Below are positions 1 to 8,866 of a stretch of 64,000 bases of DNA, piece by piece. The DNA comes from CAYFKJ01 sp964343605. Its GTDB lineage: Bacteria > Pseudomonadota > Alphaproteobacteria > UBA2966. The DNA lies in contig CAYFKJ010000008.1 in assembly GCA_964343605.1 (NCBI GenBank), positions 1-64,000 of the forward strand, in the 5' to 3' direction. A program made the position numbers and the translations under genes. The notes below the pieces were generated by a model. The model was not told the DNA's origin. It saw nothing but the letters and a program-made list of their open reading frames with translations, and did no database searches. Numbering within the stretch: the stretch's first letter is position 1; each line of letters begins with the position of its first letter.

Positions 1-162
1 AGTTTCCGGAATTACCGCTGTTTCCGCTGTTGCCCGAATTACCGCTGTTGCCCGAGTTTCCGGAATTACCGCTGTTTCCGCTGTTGCCCGAATTACCGCT
101 GTTGCCCGAGTTTCCGGAATTACCGCTGTTTCCGCTGTTGCCCGAATTACCGCTGTTGCCCG
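1..162. repeat. 54-bp tandem repeat, three copies
   Basis: The unit beginning agtttccggaattaccgctg at position 1 recurs at 55 and 109 with a 54-bp period and no visible mismatch. On the minus strand each unit encodes 18 residues, or six Gly-Asn-Ser triplets. The array continues off the left edge. A shorter triplet-coded repeat extends to about position 333 without the perfect 54-bp order. Confidence 0.9.
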
Positions 163-1108
163 AATTGCCGGAATTCCCGCCCGAGTTACCGCCGCCGTTG
201 CCATTACCCGAATTTCCACCGGCGTTTCCGTTCCCCCCATCGCTATTGCCGCTGTTGCCAGAGTTGCCGCTGTTGCCGGAATTACCACTGTTCCCCGAAT
301 TTCCGCTGTTCCCCGAATTCCCGGAATTGCCGGATGAGGCGTTGGCGCTTTTGCCTTTGGACGCGGCATTGGCGACGTTGACCGAACCAATGGTGTTGTT
401 GGACGGCGTGATGCCTGTCGAAGCCGGCGTGCCCGAACTCGGCGAAGGTGTCGAAACGGGCGCGGGCGCTGATCGTGCGGCCGTCGGCGTCACACTCACG
501 GCGGCACCGGGAGTGTCAACGGAGACGCTGGCGGTTTGACCGGCCGACACATCGGCGCCGGTGCCGCCTTCCGCCGGGGAGACGCCAACGACACCCTCGC
601 TGACACTAACGCTCGCGGCATTGGGGCTGACGGAGACCGTGAAGGTCGTCCCCTTGACACCGGCAACGAGATAAGGCGTGTGAACTTCGAAGCGGCGCCC
701 AGGGCGCTTGTCGACTTCAAACAGGATTTCGCCGGCGCGCTGGAAAAATTTCGTACCGGCTTTCTCGGACGGCAACACTTCGATCACACTGCCCGGCGAG
801 ATGATGACCCGGTCGTTGTTGCTGTTCAGAACCGCCCAGCCGTTGGGGCCCGTCTTGACGCTGCCGAAGGTTCCGACCTGGTTGCCCAGGCTGGCGGGCT
901 GCCAGTTGTTCCACGGGTTTGGACCGGGCAGGATTTGGACCGGCCCCGTACGCTCGGTGACGTCCCAAATACGTTCCAGGCCAATTTGGACTTTTTGCGC
1001 GTCGACGAGGTCTTCGGCGCGAACGTTGGTGTCGTCGTCGAACGTAAACATGCCCACGCCGGCAAGCACCGACAAGGCGGCAACGAATGCGGGCCATTTT
1101 GGCGCCAT
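1..1108 (-). CDS. FecR-domain exported protein with Gly-Asn-Ser repeat tail (partial)
   Basis: The frame is open from an ATG at 1108 to the left edge, so the C-terminus is missing. The N-terminus (MAPKWPAFVAALSVLAGVGM...) looks like a signal peptide with likely cleavage after VRA near residue 32. A FecR-type domain follows, with the family's hallmark VAGVKGTTFTVSV at about residues 150-162. After a Ser/Thr/Pro/Ala-rich linker the protein becomes a low-complexity chain of Gly-Asn-Ser triplets, interrupted once by GGN/GNG variants. FecR domains occur in anti-sigma regulators and also in exported proteins with no sigma partner. Here the signal peptide and lack of a membrane-spanning regulator layout suggest a secreted or surface protein, which is inference. 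No sigma factor gene is visible beside it. Confidence 0.8.
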   Translation of the reverse strand, partial: MAPKWPAFVAALSVLAGVGMFTFDDDTNVRAEDLVDAQKVQIGLERIWDVTERTGPVQILPGPNPWNNWQPASLGNQVGTFGSVKTGPNGWAVLNSNNDRVIISPGSVIEVLPSEKAGTKFFQRAGEILFEVDKRPGRRFEVHTPYLVAGVKGTTFTVSVSPNAASVSVSEGVVGVSPAEGGTGADVSAGQTASVSVDTPGAAVSVTPTAARSAPAPVSTPSPSSGTPASTGITPSNNTIGSVNVANAASKGKSANASSGNSGNSGNSGNSGNSGNSGNSGNSGNSGNSDGGNGNAGGNSGNGNGGGNSGGNSGNSGNSGNSGNSGNSGNSGNSGNSGNSGNSGNSGNSGNSGNSGNSGNSGNSGNSGN

Positions 1109-1462
1109 GAATACCCCTCAGCCGTAAACCACACCTTCCCTTTGCCGCGCGTCCGGATCCCCACGAACCGGCGATGCAGCATCGGTCAAGACTTGTTAGA
1201 CCTATCGAAGTGCTTTTGAAGTTTCTTGTTATTGCACCGAAAGGTAATCCCCGTACCGGGCATTTACGGTAGACGAACAACTCAACGGACATATTCTAGA
1301 ATTGATATGTCGAAATAGGAAGTTGAATAGGAAAATAGGGAATTCTCATCAAACCGAGGTTTTGCGGGAAAATTGGCCCTATTTCCCGCCTCTGGACGCT
1401 TGCCGTCCGCTCGGCGAACGCTAAACTCAACCCTTTAAGAAGTCTCTCAGGATCGCCCACGC
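1109..1462. promoter_or_regulatory. Divergent intergenic region with a palindrome
   Basis: This stretch separates the FecR gene (-) from the aldehyde dehydrogenase operon (+) and has no supportable gene. It turns AT-rich around 1220-1370. It contains an inverted repeat with 7-bp arms, gacatat (1288-1294) and atatgtc (1305-1311), enclosing the palindrome ATTCTAGAAT (1293-1302). The position fits a divergent promoter or operator, but no cognate regulator could be assigned. Confidence 0.4.
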
Positions 1463-2938
1463 ATGACGACGGAATTCAAGACATACTGGCAGAACTACAT
1501 CGGCGGAAAGTGGGTCGACGGCGGCGGCGGCGGGCGGATTCCGCTTGAGAATCCGGCCACGGCCGAGCCGCTCGCCGAAATCGCCCAAGCCACGGCAGCC
1601 GACGTCGACGCCGCCGTTTCCGCCGCGCGGAAGGCGTTCGAGGCCCGGACGCTGGTCGACATGCGTCCCTCGGCGCGCGGTCAGTTGATGCTCGACATCG
1701 CCCGGCACTTCACGGAGATGGTGGAAGAGGTGGCGCTCGCCGAGTGCCTCGACAACGGCAAGACACTGGACGGCGGCCGCAACGAGGCCATGGCGGCGGT
1801 ACGCTACCTCACCTATTACGGCGGCGCGGCGGACAAACTGGAAGGCGCCATGATCCCGCTGGGTGCGGGCTATGTCGATTACACCATTCCCGCGCCCTAT
1901 GGCGTGTCGGCCCAGATCGTGCCCTGGAATTTCCCCCTGCAGATCGCCGCCCGCTCGATCGCCTGCGCGCTGGCCACCGGCAACACGGTGGTGCTGAAAT
2001 CGCCGGAATTGTCCCCGCTCAGCATCGCTTTGCTGGCCGAAGCCTGCGAGCGGGCCGGCGTGCCGGACGGCTGCGTCAACGTCATCTGCGGCTACGGCCA
2101 CGAAGCCGGCGCCGCCCTCGCCGCCCACGCCGATGTCGATCACATCGTCTTCACCGGTTCGGTGGCCACAGGCCGGGCCATCCTGCATGCGGCGGCCGAA
2201 CGCATCATTCCTTCCATCATGGAACTGGGCGGCAAGTCCGCCGGTATCGTTTACGCCGACGCCGACCTTGACCAGGCGGCCACCTCCACCGCCATCGGCA
2301 TCTTCAGCCATGCCGGGCAGGTCTGCTCCGCCCAGTCGCGCCTTGTCGTCCATCGCTCCGTTCATGACGAAGTGGTCGATCGTCTGATCGCCCGTGCCGA
2401 AGGCTTGAGCATCGGCCCGGGCATCGACGGCTGCGATCTCGGCCCCCTGATCTCGGCGCCGCAGCGGGACAAGGTGGAAGGCTACTGCCTGGCCGGCGAG
2501 CAGGGCGGCGCCACGGCGGCGACCGGCGGCCGGCGCGTGGAGGACCTGCCCGGCCACTTCATGCAGCCCACCGTTTTCACCGGCGTTGCGCCCGATATGA
2601 CCATCGCCCAGGAGGAAATCTTCGGCCCCGTCATCGCCGTCCTGCCCTTCGACGACGACGAGGAAGCGATCGGCATCGCCAACGGCACCGACTACGGGCT
2701 GGTGGCCGGGATCTATACCAAGGACCTCGACCGCGCCCATATGACCGCCGAACGCCTGTCGGCCGGGCAGGTTTTCGTCAACGAATGGTTCGCCGGTGGC
2801 GTCGAAACGCCTTTCGGCGGCACCAAGCGGTCCGGCTTCGGCCGCGAAAAGGGCAAGGAAGCGCTGCTCAATTACGTCCAAACCAAAAACGTCGCCGTCA
2901 AACTGGGCGGCGGCGCCGGCGGCCGCCCCGGCGGCTGA
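1463..2938 (+). CDS. Aldehyde dehydrogenase family protein
   Basis: This 491-residue NAD(P)-dependent aldehyde dehydrogenase has the usual family length. It shows the oxyanion Asn in PWNFPLQ (about N156), the general base Glu in SIMELGGKSA (E254) and the catalytic Cys in GQVCSA (C288). The C-terminal PFGGTKRSGFGREKG block is also typical. A glycine run near residues 20-25 follows YIGGKWVDG. The substrate cannot be read from the sequence. It leads a tightly spaced operon with two RidA genes, which suggests oxidation of an aldehyde from amine or amino-acid breakdown (inference). The ribosome binding site is weak. Confidence 0.93.
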   Translation: MTTEFKTYWQNYIGGKWVDGGGGGRIPLENPATAEPLAEIAQATAADVDAAVSAARKAFEARTLVDMRPSARGQLMLDIARHFTEMVEEVALAECLDNGKTLDGGRNEAMAAVRYLTYYGGAADKLEGAMIPLGAGYVDYTIPAPYGVSAQIVPWNFPLQIAARSIACALATGNTVVLKSPELSPLSIALLAEACERAGVPDGCVNVICGYGHEAGAALAAHADVDHIVFTGSVATGRAILHAAAERIIPSIMELGGKSAGIVYADADLDQAATSTAIGIFSHAGQVCSAQSRLVVHRSVHDEVVDRLIARAEGLSIGPGIDGCDLGPLISAPQRDKVEGYCLAGEQGGATAATGGRRVEDLPGHFMQPTVFTGVAPDMTIAQEEIFGPVIAVLPFDDDEEAIGIANGTDYGLVAGIYTKDLDRAHMTAERLSAGQVFVNEWFAGGVETPFGGTKRSGFGREKGKEALLNYVQTKNVAVKLGGGAGGRPGG

Positions 2939-2978
2939 TCCCGAAACCGACAACACCAGAGACCATCAGGAGATATCC

Positions 2979-3446
2979 ATGGCCGGAAACATCGACGCCC
3001 GCCTTGCCGAACTCGGCATCGAAATTCCCACGCCCGCCGTACCCGCGGCGAACTACATACCGTACGTTGTGAGCGGCAATCTGGTTTACGTATCGGGCCA
3101 GATTCCCATGGTCGGCGGCGACATCCAGTTCGTCGGCAAGGTCGGTGACGACACCTCGGTCGAGACCGGCCAGGAAGCCGCCCGCACCTGCGCCCTGAAC
3201 ATCATCGCCCAGGTCAAGGCGGCCTGCGGCGGCGACCTCGACCGCGTGGTGCGCTGCGTCAAGCTGGGCGGCTTCGTCAACGCCGCCGCCGGCTTCACCG
3301 ACCAGCCCGAAGTCATCAACGGCGCTTCCGACCTGATGGTCGAGGTCTTCGGCGACGCCGGCCGCCATGCCCGGTTTGCCGTCGGCGCCGCCTCCCTGCC
3401 CCGCGGCGTCGCGGTCGAGGTCGACGCCGTCTTCGAGATTTCCTGA
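2979..3446 (+). CDS. RidA/YjgF family protein (first of a tandem pair)
   Basis: The protein is 155 residues, of the longer RidA-like (COG0251) type. RidA proteins hydrolyse reactive enamine/imine intermediates or act as related deaminases. The start MAGNIDARLAEL is set by an aggaga ribosome binding site just upstream; a longer reading would run back into the aldehyde dehydrogenase gene. It contains the YVSGQIP strand, the PEVINGASDLM segment and a GRHARFAVG...LPRGVAVEVDAVFEI C-terminus. It lies 40 bp after the dehydrogenase and 15 bp before a paralogue, so the three are probably co-transcribed. The exact substrate is unknown. Confidence 0.9.
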   Translation: MAGNIDARLAELGIEIPTPAVPAANYIPYVVSGNLVYVSGQIPMVGGDIQFVGKVGDDTSVETGQEAARTCALNIIAQVKAACGGDLDRVVRCVKLGGFVNAAAGFTDQPEVINGASDLMVEVFGDAGRHARFAVGAASLPRGVAVEVDAVFEIS

Positions 3447-3461
3447 ACCTGGAGAGCCGCC

Positions 3462-3929
3462 ATGGTCAGCCGCATTGAAGGAAGATTGAGAGAGCTCGGT
3501 CTCGAACTGCCGCAGCCCCACAAACCGGTGGCCAATTACCGCGCCTGGAATATCCAGAGCCACAGGCTGCACATCGCCGGTCAAGGTCCGATACGCACGG
3601 ACGGGACGCCGATCACCGGCGTCGTCGGCGTGGACCTCACTATCGAGGAAGGCAAGGAGGCCGCCGCCATCGTCGCCCTCAATCTGATCGCCCAGGCCAA
3701 GGATGCCTTGGACGGCAATCTCGACCGCGTCGTGCGTTGGGTCAAACTCTTCGGCATGGTCAACTCGCCCCCCGATTTCGTGGCCCATCCGGAAGTCATC
3801 AACGGTGCGTCCGATCTTTTGGGAGACGTTTTCGGCGAGGCCGGCAGACATGCCCGCGCCGCCATCGGCATGGCCTCGCTGCCCATCGGCATCGCGGTGG
3901 AAATTGACGCTGTCCTCGAAATCGCATGA
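3462..3929 (+). CDS. RidA/YjgF family protein (second of a tandem pair)
   Basis: This 155-residue paralogue aligns along its whole length with the preceding protein, sharing PEVINGASDL, GEAGRHAR and ASLP-GIAVE-DAVLEI. The pair therefore looks like a tandem duplication that has since diverged. It begins MVSRIEGRLRELGLELP after a ctggagagccgcc leader. Its stop overlaps the next start by four bases (ATGA), pointing to translational coupling with the phosphodiesterase gene. Different residues at the strand after NYRAWN suggest the two may have different substrates or form a mixed trimer (inference). Confidence 0.9.
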   Translation: MVSRIEGRLRELGLELPQPHKPVANYRAWNIQSHRLHIAGQGPIRTDGTPITGVVGVDLTIEEGKEAAAIVALNLIAQAKDALDGNLDRVVRWVKLFGMVNSPPDFVAHPEVINGASDLLGDVFGEAGRHARAAIGMASLPIGIAVEIDAVLEIA

Positions 3930-4657
3930 AGCATTGGCTGACCGCCAAGCCGATCGCCCATCGCGGATTGCATGATGCCGGCGCCGGCGTGCCGGAGAAT
4001 TCCCTGACCTCGTTCGAGGCGGCCTGCCGGACCGGTTATCCCATCGAGATGGACGTCCAGATCACGGCCGACGGCGAGGCCGTGGTGTTTCATGATTACG
4101 AACTGGAGCGTCTGACCGGGTCGGCCGGTCGCGTGGCCGAACTGGTTTGGCGGGATATTTCGACTTACCGTTTGGCCGGCACCGGTGAGGCGATCCCAAG
4201 TTTATCCCAAGCGCTCGACCTGGTTGACGGACGTGTGCCGGTGATCGTGGAAATCAAGAATCCCGGCCGGCGCAGCGGCCGGCTGGAACGCGCCATCCAC
4301 ACAAAACTGATCCGTTATGACGGCGCCCATGCAGTCAGTTCCTTCAATCCGATTTCACTTGCCTGGTTCGCCAGACGCGCACCCCAGATACCGCGCGGCC
4401 AGAACGTCACGCATTTTCCCTTGAGCAATCATCACTACCCGTGGCCGGTCCGCACCGCGCTAAAGCACATGGCATTCAATCCCATCAGCAAGCCGCACTT
4501 CGTGGTTTTCGATCACCGCGCCCTGCCCAACCGTGCGGCCAGCCGAGCTCGCCGGCGTGGCCTGCCGTTGCTGGCCTATACCATTCGCAACGACCGGGAG
4601 CGAACAGCGACGGAAAACCACGTCGACAACTACATCTTCGAGAATTTCCGGCCGTGA
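3926..4657 (+). CDS. Glycerophosphodiester phosphodiesterase family protein
   Basis: This 243-residue GDPD protein hydrolyses glycerophosphodiesters to an alcohol and glycerol 3-phosphate. The motifs are AHRG (residues 11-14), PENSLTSF, a metal-binding EMDVQ, FHD, and VEIKN further on. Length is normal for a cytoplasmic bacterial GDPD. No signal peptide is seen. It overlaps the upstream RidA gene by 4 bp and is 30 bp from the following GNAT-like gene. It probably serves phospholipid headgroup turnover, though the operon context does not define a specific substrate. Confidence 0.9.
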   Translation: MKHWLTAKPIAHRGLHDAGAGVPENSLTSFEAACRTGYPIEMDVQITADGEAVVFHDYELERLTGSAGRVAELVWRDISTYRLAGTGEAIPSLSQALDLVDGRVPVIVEIKNPGRRSGRLERAIHTKLIRYDGAHAVSSFNPISLAWFARRAPQIPRGQNVTHFPLSNHHYPWPVRTALKHMAFNPISKPHFVVFDHRALPNRAASRARRRGLPLLAYTIRNDRERTATENHVDNYIFENFRP

Positions 4658-4687
4658 TTTGCCAATCGTCGAGTTTCGTCCCACCTT

Positions 4688-5860
4688 ATGGTCATCATGG
4701 GTGACATCGAAAAACCGGCCGTCACGATCCGCGTCGCCGCCCACATGGCGGATGTCGATGCCGATGCCTGGGACGCCCTGGGCGGACGCGACCACCCATT
4801 CGTCGCCCATGCCTTCCTCCAGGCGTTGGAGGAAAGCGGTTCCGCAACGCCGCAAACCGGCTGGGCCTCTCAGCACATTTTGGTCGAGGATGAAACGGGA
4901 AGACTGATCGGCGCCGCCCCGCTCTACCTCAAGTCCCATTCGCAAGGGGAATACATCTTCGACCACGGCTGGGCCGACGGGTTCGAGCGGGCGGGCGGGC
5001 GTTACTATCCCAAGGCGCTGGTCGCGGTACCGTTTACACCGGTCACAGGTCCCCGCCTCCTGGTCCACCCCGACGCCCCGGCTGAAGTCAGGGAAACCGT
5101 CCTGGCGGGCCTGATGGAAGTCACGCGGCGGCTGGAGGTTTCTTCCCTCCACATCAATTTTCCCACCGAGGACGAATGGGAATTCTGCGGTGAAGCCGGT
5201 CTCTTGTTGCGCACCTCCGAACAGTTTCACTGGTTCAACGAGGGCTACGAAACCTTTGACGATTTCCTCGCCGCCCTGTCGTCAAGGAAACGCAAGGCCA
5301 TTCGCAAGGAACGCCGCGAGGCCCTGGCCAGCGGGGAGCTGGAGATCGAAACCGTCTCCGGCACCGCCATCACCGAAGCCCACTGGGACGCCTTTTTCGC
5401 CTTCTACCAGGACACCGGCAGCCGCAAGTGGGGCTCGCCCTACCTCACGCGGGACTTCTTCAGCCGTATCGGCGGGGCCATGCCGGATAGCATCGTCCTG
5501 TTCATGGTGCGGCGCGCCGGACGCTACGTCGCAGGCGCGCTCAACCTGGCCGGCAGCGATGCGCTCTACGGCCGCTATTGGGGTTGTCTCGAGGACCACC
5601 CCTTTCTCCATTTCGAGGTTTGCTACTACCGCGCCATCGACTACGCCATCGAACACAAACTGGCGCGCGTCGAAGCCGGCGCGCAGGGGCCACATAAATT
5701 GGCGCGGGGCTACCTGCCCGTTCACACCCGCTCCGCCCACTGGATCCGCAATCCGGCCTTCCGCGACGCCGTCGCCAACTACCTCGACCATGAGCGCCGG
5801 GAGATCGACCGGGAGATCGAATTCCTCGGGGAGCGCGGCCCCTTCAAAAAGGACGGCTAG
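4688..5860 (+). CDS. GNAT/FemAB-like protein (COG3146, DUF482)
   Basis: This 390-residue protein matches the peptidogalycan biosynthesis/recognition family (DUF482), a double-GNAT fold. Diagnostic stretches are DHPFVAHAFLQALEESGS near the N-terminus, SSRKRKAIRKERREA in the middle, and FEVCYYRAIDYAIEH with EAGAQGPHKLARGYLPV near the C-terminus. Family members are annotated as acyl- or aminoacyltransferases of unproven substrate. An alternative start is the ATG at 4697; neither has a strong ribosome binding site. The following HIT gene is 51 bp downstream. Confidence 0.85.
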   Translation: MVIMGDIEKPAVTIRVAAHMADVDADAWDALGGRDHPFVAHAFLQALEESGSATPQTGWASQHILVEDETGRLIGAAPLYLKSHSQGEYIFDHGWADGFERAGGRYYPKALVAVPFTPVTGPRLLVHPDAPAEVRETVLAGLMEVTRRLEVSSLHINFPTEDEWEFCGEAGLLLRTSEQFHWFNEGYETFDDFLAALSSRKRKAIRKERREALASGELEIETVSGTAITEAHWDAFFAFYQDTGSRKWGSPYLTRDFFSRIGGAMPDSIVLFMVRRAGRYVAGALNLAGSDALYGRYWGCLEDHPFLHFEVCYYRAIDYAIEHKLARVEAGAQGPHKLARGYLPVHTRSAHWIRNPAFRDAVANYLDHERREIDREIEFLGERGPFKKDG

Positions 5861-5911
5861 AGCGCCCTAAAGACGCTAAACTCTCCGCAACAACAATAAC
5901 GGGAGGGGCCC

Positions 5912-6346
5912 ATGACGACCGATCCGAGTTCAGACCCGGAGTGCATCTTCTGCAAAATCCTGGCCGGAGAAATTCCCTCGTTCAAGATCCATGAAGACGA
6001 CAAAACGCTCGCATTCATGGATATCAATCCCTTGCACCCCGGCCATTCCCTGGTCATACCCAAGGGCCATTTCGAGAATATCTACACAGCGCCCGACGAG
6101 GTGCTGGCCGACATGATTGCCGCGACGCGTCGTCTGGCGACGGCGGTCAATTCGGCGCTTTCCCCCGACGGTGTCAACGTCATCCAGGCCAACGGCCCGG
6201 GCGCCGCCCAATCCGTCTTCCACATCCACTTCCACGTGGTGCCGCGCAAGACCGGCGACAACGCCAAAATCAACTGGGGCCTCAACCCCGGCGACATGGA
6301 CGAAATCGCGGCGGTGGCGGAGAAGATACGGGGGACTTGGGCTTAG
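5912..6346 (+). CDS. HIT family protein (histidine triad hydrolase)
   Basis: This is a 144-residue histidine-triad nucleotide-binding protein. The triad HIHFHVV is at residues 94-100, and the N-terminal CIFCKILAGEIPS carries the CxxC-type start seen in bacterial HinT-like proteins. Members hydrolyse purine nucleoside phosphoramidates or related adenylylated molecules. A strong gggagg ribosome binding site precedes the ATG. It is the last gene of the 1463-6346 operon and converges with clpA across a palindromic repeat. Confidence 0.93.
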   Translation: MTTDPSSDPECIFCKILAGEIPSFKIHEDDKTLAFMDINPLHPGHSLVIPKGHFENIYTAPDEVLADMIAATRRLATAVNSALSPDGVNVIQANGPGAAQSVFHIHFHVVPRKTGDNAKINWGLNPGDMDEIAAVAEKIRGTWA

Positions 6347-6359
6347 CCACCATAGTTTC

Positions 6360-6490
6360 GTCATTCCGGCGAAAGCCGGAATCCAGGTTTCTTTTATTTT
6401 CAGATGCAAGCGCGGGCTGAGATTCTGCATGGATCCCGGATCAAGTCCGGGATGACGCAGGAGCGTGGGATTTTCTTTCGCCGGAATGAC
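6360..6490. repeat. Nested palindromic dispersed repeat (copy 1)
   Basis: The element opens with gtcattccggc (6360-6370) and closes with its exact reverse complement gccggaatgac (6480-6490). Inside are two further hairpins: attccggc-gaaa-gccggaat (6363-6382) and atcccgga-tcaag-tccgggat (6433-6453). It lies between the convergent HIT and clpA genes, where it could end transcription from both sides. Related elements occur at 43701 and 51780. Confidence 0.8.
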
Positions 6491-6528
6491 GATGTTGCAG
6501 TTGGCGGTATCGTTTAAGAAAAGACGAT

Positions 6529-8865
6529 CTAACTATCCACCTTCACCGGCACCTTGATGTCGCTTTCCTTGCGTGGCGGCAGGGCGCCCTTCTCGAAGGT
6601 GAAGGTCATCTTGCCGTCTTCCAGGCCGACGATAACATGGCCGCCCTTGGCGAGTTCACCGAACAACAGTTCCTCCGAGAGCGGTTTTTTGATGTGCTCC
6701 TGGATGACGCGGCTCAAGGGGCGGGCGCCGTTGAGCTTGTCGTAGCCCTTTTTGGCCAGCCACTTGCGAGCGGCATCGGTCAAGGAGATATCGACGTTGC
6801 GGTCGGAAAGCTGGACCTCAAGCTGCAGGACGAACTTGTCGACGACCCGCGCGACGATGTCGGGCGAGAGCGCGGCGAAGCCGATGGTGGCATCCAGGCG
6901 GTTGCGGAATTCCGGCGTGAACATGCGCTTGATGGCCTCCTCGTCCTCGCCTTCCTTGAGACCGCGTTCGAATCCGATGGCCTGCTTGCTCATTTCCTGG
7001 GCGCCGGCGTTGGTCGTCATGATCAGCACGACATTGCGGAAATCGACGGTTTTGCCGTGATGGTCCGTTAGCTTGCCGTGGTCCATCACCTGCAGCAGGA
7101 CGTTGAACAAATCGGGGTGGGCCTTCTCGATTTCATCCAACAGAAGCACCGCGTGCGGATGCTGGTCGACGGCATCGGTCAACTGGCCGCCCTGATCGAA
7201 GCCGACATAACCCGGCGGCGCGCCGATCAGACGGGAGACGGCGTGGCGTTCCATGTATTCGGACATGTCGAAGCGGATCAGCTCGACGCCCATGATGGAG
7301 GCGAGCTGGCGCGCGACCTCGGTCTTGCCGACGCCGGTGGGGCCGGAGAAGAGATAGCAGCCAATGGGTTTTTCGGGCTCGCGCAAACCGGCCCGCGCCA
7401 GCTTGATGGCGCTGGAGAGCGCCGCGATGGCCTTGTCCTGTCCGAACACAACGTTCTGGAGATCGCGGTCGAGCGACTTGAGCACCGCCATGTCGTTCTT
7501 GGAAACGGACTTGGGCGGGATGCGGGCGATCTTGGCGACCACGGCTTCGATGGCCTTGACGCCGATGGTTTTGCGCCGTTTGCTTTCGGGGCGCAGCATC
7601 TCATAGGCGCCGGTTTCGTCGATCACATCGATGGCCTTGTCCGGCAGCTTGCGGTCGTGAATGTAGCGGTCCGACAATTCCACCGACGCCTTGATGGCCT
7701 CGGCTGTGTAGCGCACGCCGTGGAAGTCCTCGAAGTAGGGTTTCAGGCCCTTCATGATCTTGATGGCGTCCTCGACCGACGGTTCGTTGATGTCGATCTT
7801 CTGGAAGCGCCGCAGGAGCGCCCGGTCCTTCTCGAAGTAGGAGCGATATTCCTTGTAGGTGGTGGAGCCGATGCAGCGCAGCGTGCCCTGGGCCAGCGCC
7901 GGCTTCAGAAGATTGGAGGCGTCCATCGCCCCGCCGGAAGTCGCACCGGCGCCGATTACGGTGTGGATCTCGTCGATGAACAGGATGGCGCCCGGATGTT
8001 CCTCGATCTCGCCGATCACCGCCTTGACGCGTTCCTCGAAATCACCGCGATAGCGCGTGCCCGCCAGGAGCGAGCCCATATCGAGCGAGAATATCACCGA
8101 GTCGCTGAGAACGGCGGGCACCTCGTTTTCCGTGATGCGCCGGGCCAGGCCTTCGGCAATGGCGGTTTTGCCGACGCCGGGTTCGCCGACGAACAGCGGA
8201 TTGTTCTTGGCGCGCCGGCAGAGAATCTGAATGGTACGCTCGATTTCGGCTTCGCGCCCGATCAGCGGATCGATGCGGCCGGCCTTGGCCTTTTCGTTGA
8301 GGTTCACGCAATAGGCGTCCAGCGCCTCGCTCTCGACGCCGCCCTCGCCTTCGCCGCCATCCATACCCTCGTCGCGACCGCCCTCTTCCTCCGCGCCACG
8401 AACGCGCCGGGATTCCGAACGGCCGGCCGTCTTGGCGACGCCGTGGGAGATGTAGCTGACCGCATCGAGGCGCGTCATGTTCTGTTTCTGCAGGAAGTAG
8501 ACGGCATGGCTCTCGCGCTCGGCGAAGATCGCCACCAGGACGTTGGCCCCGGTCACTTCCTCCCGGCCGGAGGATTGAACGTGGATCAGGGCGCGCTGCA
8601 CGACGCGCTGGAAACCGGCTGTGGGTTTGGGATCCTCGAACTGCTCCAGCACCAGATCGGCCAACTCCTCTTCGAGGTGGCCCTCAAGATCGTTGCGCAA
8701 CTCGTCAACATTGACGGTACAGGCGTTCATCACGGCCAGACCATCGTCGTCCTCGGTCAGGGCGAGGAGAAGATGCTCCAGCGTGGCGAATTCGTGACGG
8801 TGCTCGCTGGCCAGCGCCAATGCCCGGTGCAGCGTTTTTTCGAGTTTGCTCGAGAATCCTGGCAC
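6529..8865 (-). CDS. clpA: ATP-dependent Clp protease ATP-binding subunit ClpA
   Basis: ClpA is the AAA+ unfoldase that feeds substrates to ClpP. The 778-residue protein starts VPGFSSKLEKTLHRALALA at a GTG (8865) preceded by an agaagga site, one base after the clpS stop. It has an N-domain with TLEHLLLAL, an acidic linker (about residues 155-180), a first AAA module with Walker A GEPGVGKT (227-234) and a second with GPTGVGKT. A longer open reading upstream of the GTG only re-reads clpS in another frame. The clpS-clpA order is conserved in alphaproteobacteria and fits ClpS as its adaptor. Confidence 0.97.
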   Translation of the reverse strand: MPGFSSKLEKTLHRALALASEHRHEFATLEHLLLALTEDDDGLAVMNACTVNVDELRNDLEGHLEEELADLVLEQFEDPKPTAGFQRVVQRALIHVQSSGREEVTGANVLVAIFAERESHAVYFLQKQNMTRLDAVSYISHGVAKTAGRSESRRVRGAEEEGGRDEGMDGGEGEGGVESEALDAYCVNLNEKAKAGRIDPLIGREAEIERTIQILCRRAKNNPLFVGEPGVGKTAIAEGLARRITENEVPAVLSDSVIFSLDMGSLLAGTRYRGDFEERVKAVIGEIEEHPGAILFIDEIHTVIGAGATSGGAMDASNLLKPALAQGTLRCIGSTTYKEYRSYFEKDRALLRRFQKIDINEPSVEDAIKIMKGLKPYFEDFHGVRYTAEAIKASVELSDRYIHDRKLPDKAIDVIDETGAYEMLRPESKRRKTIGVKAIEAVVAKIARIPPKSVSKNDMAVLKSLDRDLQNVVFGQDKAIAALSSAIKLARAGLREPEKPIGCYLFSGPTGVGKTEVARQLASIMGVELIRFDMSEYMERHAVSRLIGAPPGYVGFDQGGQLTDAVDQHPHAVLLLDEIEKAHPDLFNVLLQVMDHGKLTDHHGKTVDFRNVVLIMTTNAGAQEMSKQAIGFERGLKEGEDEEAIKRMFTPEFRNRLDATIGFAALSPDIVARVVDKFVLQLEVQLSDRNVDISLTDAARKWLAKKGYDKLNGARPLSRVIQEHIKKPLSEELLFGELAKGGHVIVGLEDGKMTFTFEKGALPPRKESDIKVPVKVDS

Positions 8866-8866
8866 G

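Noticed and set aside
1..333. A CRISPR-like array.
   Set aside because: The repeats have no spacers, are in frame, and encode a Gly-Asn-Ser tail.
1427..2956. A 509-codon open frame on the minus strand.
   Set aside because: Antisense to the aldehyde dehydrogenase, whose catalytic residues are clear.
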